Below are positions 26,824 to 40,279 of a DNA stretch of 64,000 nucleotides, piece by piece; positions within the stretch are counted from its first letter, which is position 1, and the number at the start of each line of letters is the position of its first letter. Source of the stretch: Ecdyonurus torrentis (taxonomy: Eukaryota > Arthropoda > Insecta > Ephemeroptera > Heptageniidae); NCBI GenBank assembly GCA_949318235.1, contig OX439131.1:18762037-18826036 (forward strand), given 5' to 3'. The notes beneath the pieces were generated by a model. It was not told the origin of the DNA and did no database searches. It was given only the letters and a program-made list of their open reading frames with translations. Both the position numbers and the translations under genes were made by a program.

Positions 26824-27410
26824 GCTTTTAAAACGTATTTATGCAAAATAAACACTAAATTACAAACGTTCATAATATTTTATTATAATCTGAATATAAA
26901 ACTGCACTTACTGATGCTCATACTATTATTATAATTTTTTTTTAAGAATTTTCAGCCCAACTTAATGTTTTTGACCAGTTTTTTTATGTATTAAATAGAG
27001 CATATTCATCATGATTTTATACTATGAGTCCTAAATAGCAAATTATAAATGCTTGATTATTAATAAATTACTCATTCAATGAATATGAACGTATTACACA
27101 AAAGTACCATATAATAATATTTTATTATCAAAAAAAAAAAAATAATAATAATAACGATGTCAAATTCAAGAGTTTTCATTATATTTTCAATCTAGAGGAA
27201 AGTGTCATGGAGGCTAAGCTTCATAATAAAGAATTTAACCCACATTTATTTCATTTCAGAATGTACTATGTTGATGTAATATTAATCTTTAACTCAACAA
27301 CACAGTGCTATTACATAACAATTTTTAACTCATTAAAATATAATTTTCTCTGTTGCAAGCATACATTTTGTAGTTATAATGATTTAAATTTTTTATATTA
27401 CAACTTTTTG

Positions 27411-27548
<138 letters not shown>

Positions 27549-28334
27549 ATATATATATTCAGTTACAAAAATAGAAAGAGAGAACTAAAGAAGTTTTTGA
27601 GTGAAGTAAAAAGGAAAGATCAACAAAAAGTGGCTCACGACGCGTTTGCTAATGATCATTGCCACCCTCTTTTGCTGCGCTAATCTTAATTTCAGCATCA
27701 GCGCTCTCTTCAGTTTACAATTGAATTACCCTCCCTCTTTTTTAACCTTAAACGTCTTCAGATACACGTACTTTATAACTTTGCTTACGACACGGCTTTT
27801 AATACGCGGGGAGAAAAGAAAAAGAAGAAAAGTATATTTACTGGTAGAATAAGAAATTTGTCAACTTTTAAAATGGAAAAGAGATCAAAATTTTATTATA
27901 ATTGTTATGTTCAGAAAAGTGCCATTATTTGTTCTCTTTTATCTACATCTTATCTTTTATCTTAACTTTTAGAATAATTTTGAAAGAAAATGTCTTTGTC
28001 ATTCATTGTACTAATGCAACTAATGTTTAAAAAAATGCAGCACAATAAAAAAAAAATTCAATTGGAGTCCATTTAGCATAAAGCTAAAGTATAAAAAAAA
28101 ATCACAAAGAAAATGTGGTACACAGTAGAGTAAAATATTGGATGCAATTACAGTTATATAAGTATTGCCCCTTAAAAAAATAAAAATAAAGTTATGCAAC
28201 CCGCCCGACCAATACTGAAAACCTTATACAATTGCTATAAATGTTAAATAAAGTTATGTTAAAATCTGTAAGATATAAATATTAACAAGTTATAATTTCA
28301 ATTTTAACAGAAAAATATGACATCTTTGCAATCC

Positions 28335-28438
<104 letters not shown>

Positions 28439-29099
28439 ATATTTTTATTGTTTATTACAAGCTCAGGATAGTTGTAGCGGCACTAAAAAATATATAATAT
28501 AAGAAAAAGTAAAGACAATGCATTGTGTGCGATTGTATATATATATATATATAATATACATATATACTGTATATTATATGAAAACGCAGACTAAAGTTCT
28601 GTTTTCTGTTAAAATATAAAATAAGTACGTTTCTTTTCTTTTCCTTAAAAACACGTGTACGTATTCAATTATGAAATAATTTAAAATACAATTTATGATA
28701 ATTAAATTTAATATAATTTGTACGTGCCATAAAGTCTTATAAATTATAAGCTACAATATTTTAAACTTTATTATTTTATTATTATTTAAATTTTAGAGCA
28801 TATTTTTATAATAATAATATTAATATATATATATTTCTGTTTTTTGTCTATGGTTGAAAATCTTGTATGTATTATGATAATTTTAAACTATAAAAATAGA
28901 AACGATTTATGTAAATGTATTGTCCATTATTTAATCCTAGGAGATTATCTTTGTTGGCCAGTGAAAAGTTGATATTTTGGAGGAAAATATGTTTGGAACA
29001 CAACAACGGAGTAATAAACATAAGCTTAAGCCAGCAAATAAATGCACACTAAAAACTATATTATACAAACTTGAGCGCTTCAATTATAACTATATATAT

Positions 29100-29101
<2 letters not shown>

Positions 29102-29136
<35 letters not shown>
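29102..29136. repeat. (TA)n microsatellite, 35 bp
   Basis: Pure TA run ending in acacatata. Confidence 0.95.
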
Positions 29137-29144
<8 letters not shown>

Positions 29145-30228
29145 TATACATTAATAACAAAAGGAAAAAATAGTATATTTGGTTACTATACATTTACTCT
29201 ATTGTTACTTTTAACTTCATTTTTTTTACAGTAATTTATAAGAAAACTTTATTAGAAGATTACATTTAATTGAGCTTTAAATCTTTTTTTCATTAAAATT
29301 TAAAACTTTTTTTTTTAACTTAGAATTTTTATAACAATGAAAGTATAATAATTACATTGGATGAATAGAAAGTAATTTTTAATATTAATTTTTATTCATT
29401 TCATTTCTTTTGCTAAATTAAAAAAAAAAAAATGAAGGGAGTTAAAATTTGAAGAAAAGGAAAAGGTAACATCCTGTCTCTGTGAGAATTTATTCTCTCA
29501 ATTTTATTTTTAACATTATCACTAGGGAAATAAATTTTACGCTAAAAAGACTGTTTTAAAAAAGATCAATTTAGATAATTAATATTTAAATATTTTTTCT
29601 AATAATGTTTTATTTTTCTATTGTTTGAAATTAATGTCTTTATTACAAGATTAAAATAATAGATTAATGGATTTTGTGATAAAATCCATTGAGTTACATG
29701 AGTTAATATAATTAATTGTGATTATTAAAGCAATTATATAAGATTATATATTATACACAAGTTTGAAATGGAATTATGTATATTATTTGTTGGAAATGCA
29801 TTACTGTTTCTGTTGACAAGTAAAATACGTAATACTCTAATGTATAGAGGAAAAAGAGGGGTTTAAAATAATTACTACAACTAATACTCAAATCTGAAGC
29901 CACTGAGAGTAATATTTCATTCTAATTAATATTGTAAGTTATTTTGTAACAACTAGTTTCAATGTTTTGCTCATAATTTATAGCAAAAAACAATTACCTA
30001 ATTTATTTAAAATATTTTACCTTGTATGTCATGGGCATTCAGAAACAGGAAAGACTAGAAAAATTGCATGCTACGTTTTTTTTTTTTATAATTCCGAGCT
30101 AATTAGCAATAGAGCTTACCAAAAGAGCGTGCTTACCAATCTCAAGCAATGCAGAAAAAGCTAAAGGTCTACTAACTTTCTAACTCTTAACATTGTGGTA
30201 TCAAAGATTTTTAATAAAGAGAGAGGGG

Positions 30229-30255
30229 AAAAAAAAAAAAAAAAAAAAAAAAAAA
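30229..30255. repeat. poly(A), 27 bp
   Basis: A run directly after gagagaggg. No retroposon body is recognised. Confidence 0.9.
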
Positions 30256-30871
30256 CGGCACTGAGAAGCTGGATATTTTTTAATAAGTAATTATTAACTT
30301 TTTGTTACGTGTTTAAAACTAGTAAACAATTTTAAGAATATTTTCTTCCATGGTAACATCTATTAGACATATTTTGTACATATTTAATAAAACAGATTAA
30401 AAAAAATAATAATAATGCCATTTGCAGTCATAACTTAAAGAGCAGCATTACTTGTATTCTAATATTATCTATTAAATTTCTAACAACACATCTTTAAAGA
30501 AAGCTATAAAATTTTAATTGGTAAAGACGTATTATAATTTTTTTTAAAACATTTTATTTCCTTTCCCTCCTTTTTTTTGTGTATTATTTGAGTTTGTAAC
30601 TTGATGTATTAGAATTAGAGTCCTAAACTTTGTAAGTTAAATGTAACACTACCACTCCTTACAACTATAACACTACATTGTAACTTTATTTATCTTTCAT
30701 TCTTTATTTCTTTCTTTCGTTCTTTGTATCACGTTTCTCTTTGTCTTACTAATTTTCCTTGCTGCTACGTCTTTCATTTCCACTCTCGCACTCTTCTTCA
30801 TTTATTTGTTTTAACATTTTTACTCTTCAAACGAAATGTGTTCCTTTTTATTTTGTTACAAACATAAGCAA

Positions 30872-30975
<104 letters not shown>

Positions 30976-31437
30976 TTTCATGATAAAAAAGTCTCATGAA
31001 CGTATTTTTTAACATCATATATGTTTCTTTAAATTAAATTGAAAAAATATATTATATAAGCTTTGCTTCCTTTTATAGTTTTTAATCTTTTAAAATAATT
31101 ATAATTTATATTAATTATTTTACTATAAATCTTTATATATATATATATATATATATACAGGGACGTACGCAAGGGGGGGGTTTCCGGGTCCGGACCCCCC
31201 CCCCCCCCCGTCAGGTCCGAGGAGGAAATTTTTTTGAGGTTACAAATAGCAACTTTGAAAAAAAAAAAAAAAAAAAAAAAAACGTCTTTGGTGCCAAAGT
31301 TTTGTTTTCTTTTTGGTATCAAAACTAACTAATTTATTAATAAAATTGTGATTTTATTTAACATGGTGGTATTATGTAAGTATTATGACGTTATGAACTG
31401 CATATTCCCTTAAACTAAAAACTAAAATGAAAAAAAT

Positions 31438-31505
31438 GTTGACCCCCTTACTATTTTTTGAAGTTTGAAAGCCATAATGGTAACAACTACCGATGATAAA
31501 AAATA
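31438..31505. repeat. Direct repeat inside hAT-like element, copy 1
   Basis: Shares gttgacc, then tttgaaag, then aacaactac-gatgataaaaa with the segment at 32379-32447 in the same order and orientation. The copies are diverged but colinear, pointing to an old internal duplication. Confidence 0.5.
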
Positions 31506-31615
31506 TACATAGCATTTGACCAGTTTATTAAATTAAATATAAATCAAATAATTCGTCATGTCCGGTCATGTCATTATTCAAAAACCAAAAACATTGAATT
31601 TAAATAATTGGGGGA

Positions 31616-31957
31616 TCACGCTCAAAAATTTCTCTGATATAAAGTCTATACAATTTGATTATCATAGAGTTTGTAACTTAATGCCTTTTTTACACGGGAA
31701 GATTTAATGAAAGTGTTGAGTGGTCTGGGAAACCAAAGATCCGGGATCGAGTCTCGGTCGAGCCGAATTCCTTTTCAATCAGTTTGCTGCTTATCCTTTA
31801 TAACACGGTGTAACACGAAAGCCAAACACTTTCAATTTGATTATCAATATATTATATTTTTTAAGGGTACGTTACCTTACCTGATCACTAAAAATATTTA
31901 ATTTACTGATAATCAAATTGTATAGGCTTTGAATCAGAGATATATTTTGAGCGTGGT
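31616..31957. mobile_element. Foldback nested in the hAT-like element, about 340 bp
   Basis: The left arm (31616-31664, starting cacgctcaaaa and ending gattatca) pairs with the right arm (31908-31957) with few differences, and weaker pairing continues inward through gaaagtgtt. The centre (about 31711-31770) carries a tRNA-like block with ggatcgagtct, near the Pol III B box, and acacggtgtaac further on. The outer limits are uncertain. Confidence 0.5.
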
Positions 31958-32378
31958 TATGAAATAAATAAAAAAATTATATTATTTATATTTACTTATT
32001 TTTGATCTGTTTTACCTTTGAAAAATATTGTATTATTGCTTCTTTTTTTTTCCTGCCTTTCTAACTTTAAATTTAACCATCACGGTATATCTCACTTTTC
32101 AAATTTTGAAAATGAAAATTTTGAATTGCATGTTTTTCCTCATTTTGTCCAAACGTATTTTTTCCCCCGTCAGTGAATTTTTTACTATAGTATATTTCAT
32201 TTCATTTTCTTCAATTAACATGTTGCAGGCCCCTATTTTTTTTAAATTACTAGTTACTCAAAAAAATATAATCGTACAAATAAAAAAAAAAAGTTTGCTA
32301 AAAGTATTTGAAAGTTGGAAAAAAAGTGAATATTAAATTGTTTATTGCATTATAGGATTGTAATTATAAAACTTAAAA

Positions 32379-32447
32379 GTTGACCACGTATTTTTTTTTA
32401 AACCATTTGAAAGTTAGTTTAAAGCAACAACTACTGATGATAAAAAT
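32379..32447. repeat. Direct repeat inside hAT-like element, copy 2
   Basis: Second member of the colinear pair described for 31438-31505. About 0.94 kb separates the copies. Confidence 0.5.
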
Positions 32448-33126
32448 TGCAGTACCCACGCGATCATCAGATAAGAAAGGTTATTCAAATTAGCTTTATA
32501 TTATATAAGTAAAACTTCGAAAATTTGTTTGTCAAAATTTTGTATTGTGGTGTAACAAAATTTGTATCCTCGTACTTACAAGTTAGAATTTCATTTCTTT
32601 ACATATGTTTAATAAATTCAAAATGATTTATTATTATTGTTTATTTCTCCTTATAAATTTATGGTCAAATTAAATCCCACCAATACCTCATTTTTATCCT
32701 CATTTTCAGTAAAAACATATTAAAAAAAAAATTACTTATTGATTTTAAAAAATCTACTTCTAATTCGCATTCAGTTATAAATTAAAATATGTACAAAATA
32801 ATAATTTAGAGAAATTCATCTTTTATATTAACCAACAACGAGTCGAGTTACTTATTTATTTTAAAATTTTCAAACAACTCAATTACATGAAGGAAATAAA
32901 AAATAAATTCTAGAGTATGAAATGTTATGTTGTTGTAATACCGTATGAAAATGCTATAATATTTGATGGAGCAATGCGTTTAATATGGATACAGTATTCT
33001 CATATGACAATGATTCAAATTTTGTATTACGCATTATTGTCTGTAGTTGCACCATTCTATGACTAAAAATATACTAAAAAGGGGTACCAAATCACGTATT
33101 TTTACATTTAAATTTCAAAAATTTCT

Positions 33127-33183
33127 TGCGGGGGTATCCCCCGCACCCCCAGCAGGGGTGTGTCCCCCCCTGCACCCCCCCTC
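33127..33183. other. GC hairpin cluster at hAT right end
   Basis: Subterminal palindromes include gcgggggtatcccccgc (perfect 7-bp stem) and a second gcagggg...ccccctgc hairpin, followed by a C run. Subterminal repeats of this kind are common transposase-binding regions in hAT elements. The G/C runs could also form quadruplexes. Confidence 0.55.
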
Positions 33184-33248
33184 AGTATGGTGGGCTTGGA
33201 CCCCCCCCCCCCCCGTGACAAAATCCTGCGTACGTTCCTGTATATATA

Positions 33249-35690
33249 TATATATATATATATGATAATTTATTTAAAACAATTTTCCATTCCTTATTTA
33301 AGATTTAATTAAAATAAGAAACAATTATATAAAATATTATCAAGAAAATTTTAATTGTTTTCTGTTCTTTCTCTTTTTAAAGCAAGTAATTTAAAATTAT
33401 AATTAAATTACATTATATAATATTAAAAAAAAAAATGTTACTGTATTGAAAATTAGAAATTTTATAATAATCTTTAATTTTAATTTAACATGAAACTGAA
33501 TATGTATTTTTTTTTCATGCTATACCAAAGTTTCATGCATATTTGATAATGAAAACCATATGTGACGCCTGATATTGTATATATAAGCATTTTAATAGAG
33601 AAGCGTGTTTGAGGTTTTTAGCCACGTTGGTTACACTGTATAATAGTGGTCAGCGTATATATATTATTTTCGTGCAGGAAACTTCAATATATTATTATGT
33701 AAAACTTAATTATAATTTTTTTGTCTTATTTTACTCATACGTGACTTCAGCCTATTACAGTGACTTATTCTTTTACATTTATTTTTTACTGTTGTTTACC
33801 TTCCTTATGGGGAAGAAAACTTTAAAATCTTACAATTTAGTTTTAGTTTTTCCCCTTACTTTACTTTACTCTACTTTACTCTCTCTCTCTCTCTCTCTCT
33901 CTCTCGCTCTCGTATTATGCTTTGCTTTCTTACTTCTCACGGTAGTAATTCAAGAATGATTTCTGCAAAGACAGCTTTTCCCAGCTTTATTTATAGTTTT
34001 TGACTTTACTTTCAATGCCATATAAAAGAAACTTTTTACGAATACACGATTTTCCTTATTCTTTTCTTTTCTTCTTTTTCTTCTTTTTCTTTTTTTTTTT
34101 TTTTTTTTTTTGTAAAGGAAGAAAAAACTTCCGTATTACCAAATACCAATAATACGTTTAGAAAAGAAAATTCACCCACAACATGTTAACTCCAGTTTAA
34201 AGAGGAAACAAAAATCGAAGATAAAAAATAGAATATCAAATATATGCTTGCAATAAGATTTTATGTATTTATTTTCTGTAAAAAGTAGTAACTATATTTT
34301 ATTATGATAGTCCCAAGGGTAAAAAAAAAATTTAAAAAAAAAAACGCAAGTTACATTATTAGTGTCCAAGAATAAACCATGCATACTAATCACTTTTTTT
34401 AGCCTTTACTTACAGAATGTGTGGTAATTACTATAGAACATTTTTATAATTTTGCGTTTTATTTAAATTTGATTTGACATGTGTGAAGTGAATTTAAATT
34501 AATTTGACAAAAATGAACACTTTCTGACCTTCTATACGACACATACGATATAAGTAAATTCAAGCATGATTTCAGAGTAATCAGTGTAATAATATTCCCT
34601 AATTCAGTTTTTTAATTGAAATGAAAATATTGCATTTTTTCCTCATTCAATTATTATAAATTGTAATTATCATTCTAAATTTTATAATTTTATTTTAGCA
34701 TATTTTTTGTGCATATTGTTTACAAAAGGAAATGAAAAGTAAAATAGTATTTAAATTTTTCCCTATCTGCACTTAAAAATAAAAAGTTAAGGAAACTTTC
34801 AATATATTATACATATTATAAATTGTTTTTCTCATTCCAAAAGATTTTTACATATAATAACTTTAACATTAGTTTTCTTATCCTAGTAATTTTTCAATAA
34901 ATAATTTCTTTAAACTTATTCCGATATTAATATTGGAATTATCTCAATAAAGTATATGTGTTAAAGCTGTTAAAAATCGTTTGTCATTCAATGTATCACA
35001 TTGAAAAACAATAACACTTCGCATATATTCAAGTATTTTTTTTTAAGTACGCTGTTATTTCACCTCGCAAAAAAAAAAAAAAAAAAAGTATGATAATCAT
35101 ATAAAAAATAATAATGAACAAACAAATAAACAAACCCACAATATAAAAAAAATAAACAATAAAATAAACAATATTAAAGCGCAATCGAAAAGTTAAAATT
35201 AAAAAGTCTAAAAAAATAAAATTGAAATGAAATTATAACTTGTTAAGAGCAGATTAATTACACGTTGTGAGAAAACAATAAACATAAAATACAAACAAAA
35301 GATGGTATACACAAGGTAGCTTCTTTGATGTTGCTTTTTTAGTCACTAATAAGCAGAAACAAAAATTTGTTAATTACGGTGTAATTTGCAAGATAACAAT
35401 ATACTTTCTTATTAGTTTATTTTCTTCTTCTTAATAATAATGTAATTTTAATTACATTTTATGATTTTATCATTAGCAAATATAAATAACTACTTGTAAA
35501 CTTGTATTCATAATTTGTAATAAATTTAAATGAAATATATATGCAACTCTTAAAAACTGGGAAGTAATAAAAAAATTATTTAATAATATGTTTTTACCCC
35601 CGTATGTTTAAATATTATTTTTTTTTTAAACGTAGCATGTCGTAAACTAAAAAAAAAAAAAAAAATCTACGTTTTGCAATCAATGAAAGT
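33249..35690. other. AT-rich spacer, no gene
   Basis: Contains a (TTTAC)n-like patch leading into (CT)n at about 33855-33904, and poly(T) at about 34090-34111. The 116-codon frame at 33609-33959 is Phe/Tyr/Leu-rich low-complexity sequence running into the CT tract and is not considered real. Confidence 0.65.
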
Positions 35691-35822
35691 GTTAATATAA
35701 TCTATAAGTATCGCATTACTTTCCACGCAGATCTAACCTGAAGGTGGAGAGTAGGGGTTAGAAATATGGATTTCAAATCCGTCTCAATTTCCAGTGTTCT
35801 CTATTTCTCTATATTCTCATTC

Positions 35823-35863
<41 letters not shown>

Positions 35864-35971
35864 TTTTTTTTTTCGTTGGAACCCGCCAAAGCAGAGAATT
35901 GGCACAACTTGGAGATCATATTTCCCGGGGATTTTTCTAGTCTATGGCGAAGTGCCATTACTTGGGTTAGT

Positions 35972-36040
<69 letters not shown>

Positions 36041-36250
36041 GCGGGGAAGTGAACGGAAAAAAGGAAGAAAAAGAACGAATGAGAACAAAAACGTTGAGGA
36101 AATTGAGAAAAAAATAGCGGAGCCAATAATTCACTACAACAATGGTGGTCTATTTCCCCCCTACTCCCACCTCCTTTCCTCTCTTCCTCTCCATCTTTAA
36201 CCCTCTTTATTATAACTTGCTTCGCCGGCTTCTTGAGTCCTAATCATCGT
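35690..36250. promoter_or_regulatory. GC-richer island with GA tract, possible regulatory region
   Basis: Against very AT-rich flanks this block holds several moderately G+C-rich pieces (about 35873-35970, 36037-36060, 36115-36240) around T35 (35826-35860) and a 65-bp GA tract (35973-36037). GA tracts bind GAGA-type factors in arthropods. The 144-codon frame at 35766-36200 runs through poly-Phe and Arg-Glu repeats and is unlikely to be a protein. No clear TATA or initiator is identified; the regulatory role is inferred from composition only. Confidence 0.25.
35973..36037. repeat. (GA)n microsatellite, 65 bp
   Basis: Pure homopurine run within the GC-richer island. Confidence 0.97.
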
Positions 36251-36664
36251 ACCATCTCTTTTGTTTTTTCTTACCTTATCAACATATTTTACGATCTCTT
36301 AAAGAGCCTTTAATATTATAAAACGTAATATAATATAATATATTTTATATACCGTAGCAAAAAACGACAGAAAATTTTGTGATATAAGATATCAATTTGT
36401 GTTATATATAAGTGAGTAATTAAATTTTAATACCTCATCTGAGGAAAGAGGAAAAAAAATTGTTGAAATAAAAAATAATACGCTTGTTGAAATTTAATTT
36501 TTTTTATACAGTATTTCAAGAAATCTATAATATATTCGAATGGAAACTGATTTTTAAAAAGCAAGTTTGAGTTTTTTTTTCGTTGCTTGTAAGAAAATTA
36601 GAATATTAAAGAAGTTATTCAAGCATCTTATAATTTTGTAATCTTATATTTAATGGTCCATGAT

Positions 36665-36712
<48 letters not shown>

Positions 36713-39700
36713 CACTTTCTTTTAAATATTCATTCCACTGTAACCAGATGCCCTACATTTATTTTCTCGGTAACTACTTAGCTTTTTTCTCTCTTAATTT
36801 CTTCCAAGCTCAATTAAATTTGAACAATACAGATTAAAAGAAATGAGACAAACGCTTATTTTTGGTGATTATCTGTCATAAATAATCACAAGTTGTATCT
36901 TTATACTTTTATCTTAATATGAATTTGATAAACACAATATTCAAATATTATAAACTTCTGTATCTTGTTCTGTTTTTATTCTACTGTAAATCGTTACATT
37001 TCAATATACACTGTATTAGAGCTTAAGATTACGTGGATTTTATTTTGTTTTTAAAAAAAATCTCCTCACTTCATTACAGTCATCACCATAAACAAATTTT
37101 ATTTATCAATATAATTTCTAATGCATATAGTAAAGAATTTTTACTCTAAATGGTATTTTTATTTAAAGTTGTTGTTTTTTGTTTTTTTGTTTTGTTTATT
37201 GTATGAATATGAAAAAATTGTTAAAATTTTATTATAGATATAAATTTTACGCATTCTCAGTACGATTTGTATGTAAAAAAAAAAGGCAATCTCATTGTGT
37301 TTGCGTGTTGGACACATGTATCCTCTTGTGAAGCTTTATTCTCATGCATTCCCGCATGTCACTCCTTCGAGATACTGCGCGACTGAAAGAATGTTTTAGG
37401 ATATAAAGAAAAATAGTGAATATTTTATTCATAGAGGGTCGGACTGTAAAAATAAGACCCAATTTGTATAAAGTGAGATAGTTAAAAGAAATTTGTACTT
37501 TTAATTTTAAAGGGAGATTTTAGGTTAGAAAAAAAAACAATATTAATTTTTTAACAGTATTGTAATTCTCAAAGATACTGAACACGTTTTGATACATTAT
37601 AGTAGAGCTGGCACGTATTGATTTTTTGTAGAATAAGCCAATTAATATTTAACAAAAAATAAAAACTGTTGTGCAAAGAAGAGGACCCTACTTTAAATTT
37701 GAAGTCTTTATTTTTGTATGCAAAGTATACTTACGGAAAATTAGTTTTGCAAACAAGGGAAATCATCATAAAATTTGCATTTTTTTTCCTGCAGTGCATA
37801 GTTACGGAAAATGTTGAGTGATAAACAAAAAGACAAAATTAAACAATTATATAAACTTAATTGATTTTGGTATCTATAGATACGAAAAATTATAATTATG
37901 GGCAGTCCTTTCCTTTAAACAAAACACATAAATCACTACAGTACTGTATATTTATAACGTTTCCAAAATAGCACAAAAAAAAAAAAGTAAAATAATATCA
38001 ATATCTTTTTGTACCATTTTGCAGGCAAAACGATAAAAATAATAATAAAACAAATTGATTTAAGTATTACAGTAATAAATAAAACAATCATTACTATTGA
38101 AAATACGTTTTACTGCTTTTTTGTTTCCAAATTATAAACGAAATTTAAAGATAATAATAGTAGTTATTTGTTTTCTTTTCTTTTTTCTTTTTTTTTTTTT
38201 TTTTTTTTTTTTGTAGCAACATTATTTTGTGTTGAAATATAGTCATGAAAAGCAATTTAACGGGTAGAAAAAAAAAGTAGAAAAAAATTGTTGAAAGGAA
38301 AATGAGAGAGGAAGAACAAATGTTGTTGGTATCGATTAGCAATAGAATCAATAAAAAAAAAACTGAAGATGGTTCGCGGTACTACCAGGTAAATTTTTGA
38401 ATGGTTGCTTGTTATATTCTTTCTCTTCTCTCTCTCTTTTTTTATTATTATTTCTGCCACAAGAATAGATTACGTTCTTTAGAGTAAAACGATTCTTTGA
38501 GAAGAAAAGAGATATATATTTTTTTTATATGCGAACGTTATGAATTATTGAAGACTTTAATAACTGAGTTTCAATGTAGGTGTCAGATGAGTTTGATGAA
38601 TCGTACAATTAATTTTTTTTTCTTTTACTTCTTTTATTATATAACAGATTTTTGATGAATTATTGGCCATCTAAGTACGTTTAAGAACTATATAAACTTT
38701 TAGCTCTTTAACATTTTGAAATTTTAGATGATTAATTCAGTTAGGGATTTTAATTCTATTATTACAGTTTTACAATCATTATAGATTCATAACTTCTATT
38801 TATACTTTAATATCTTTCTCGAAAGATTATTTATTTTTGTTTTAAATATCTCTTAATTGGTCAAAAACATTGATATATTAAGAACCCAAGCTAAAATTCC
38901 ATCGATATTGCACAATATCGATTAAAATTGTCCAATTAAATTAAAATGTATGAACGTAATGCATAAATACAACTGTAGCTCTTTCAAATATGTAATACAA
39001 GTTTCTTTTGAAGGTGCATTAATAAAATTAGATTATAATATTACATGCAAAATGCATTCTACATAGCAATTAAAAGTTTGTAACTTAGAATACATGGCAG
39101 AATAAATATGAAATAATATATTTAATCTAGTTGAGAACATAATTAATTAAAGTTTGACTTTTGTAATAAAGTTCTTAAATTTAATTGAACATGAAAAGCA
39201 CGTCACGTAGAAAAAGAGAAATATACTTCATTTATTCATTAAAAAAAAAAATGTGACATTTCAATTCATGCTTTCATTTTCACACTACACATCATGGAAA
39301 AAAAAGGTCACAAAAATATAATATATAACAGGCATATTAAAACATTGAATAAAATATATTTCAATGAAAACCATTGAATTTTAACAAAAATGTCAAAAAA
39401 GTTTGTTTTTGTGGCTTTTTAGTTGATAAATTAAAGTTCTTTTTATATACATATAAAAATTTGAAATGTAATCACAACAATCTTTAATGTTAAATGCAAT
39501 TTTTATATTACTATTATAAATATATATTTAATAATAATAATATTATTAATGAAAGAAAAAATAAAACTCAGCAGGGAAACAAAAAAATGCATTGTGAAGA
39601 TGTGCAAGCTTTTTTTTATAGTTGTATTTGTTCTATTGTTATTTTATCATTGGGGAGTTAACTTCCGTACAAAACCTTTTTTTTTTATCACAACGCAATA

Positions 39701-40260
39701 TTCTACTGTCAAGCAATTAATCAAGACTCTTTTTTTTTTATTGAACATTTTCAGTAAATTTAACAAAACACAATCGCTTTCTAAATAACCAGAGATATAT
39801 ATATGATGTTAATATTATATATAGTAGTATATAATAATAAAGAAAAAAAATTGTTTCAACAATACAAATTTCTATTTCTACATTTATATAGTTTACTGTA
39901 AAATTATAAGTTTGTTTGTATTATAGTTTGTGTATTAATTATTGTAACTTGATCTTACAAGTAGCTACTATACTGCTTGTCATTTACACAAACAACTATA
40001 GTATGTATACACACTTTGATCGAATCAATTTTGGTGTTAGTTACTATATAATTGCTATACATCAAACAAGTAATATTTGAGTACCAATTAGGAACGTCAA
40101 TTACATGTATACTTCATACTTTAGATGTCATATAAATAACATGGGCGTGTCTATATCTTCAATATTATACCACAGAATATTTTCAAGGTGTATATTATAT
40201 AATTTAAGTAAATTTATGTTTTTACTCATTTATGATTAAATATTTTGAGTAATACTATAT
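36250..40260. other. AT-rich spacer with one GC-rich patch
   Basis: Mostly spacer with long poly(T) (36670-36712) and mixed T/A tracts (38160-38300). A GC-richer patch at 37284-37400 is open for about 35 codons on the plus strand and about 30 on the minus strand, without splice context, so no gene is called. Confidence 0.65.
36670..36712. repeat. poly(T), 43 bp
   Basis: Longest uninterrupted mononucleotide run in the window. Confidence 0.93.
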
Positions 40261-40279
40261 TTTGTGACGTAGCAAAAAA

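Larger units (their letters stand above)
31158..33240. mobile_element. Non-autonomous hAT-like DNA transposon, 2.08 kb
   Basis: The left end cagggacgtacgca and the inverted right end caggaacgtacgca match at 13 of 14 bases. CAGGG-type termini are typical of the hAT superfamily. Both ends abut (TA)n, so the element sits inside a TA microsatellite and its expected 8-bp duplication (tatatata on both sides) cannot be told from the repeat. Long C/G runs (C15 at 31195-31209, C14 at 33201-33214) and GC hairpins lie just inside the ends. The 2 kb interior is AT-rich with no transposase-like frame, so it would depend on a helper. It contains a nested foldback (31616-31957) and a direct repeat of about 68 bp (31438-31505 and 32379-32447). 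Confidence 0.7.

Noticed and set aside
33609..33959. 116-codon plus-strand frame
   Set aside because: Phe/Tyr/Leu-rich AT translation ending in the CT repeat. No motif.
35766..36200. 144-codon plus-strand frame
   Set aside because: Built from poly(T) (Phe) and GA repeat (Arg-Glu). The rest is unrecognised low-complexity sequence.
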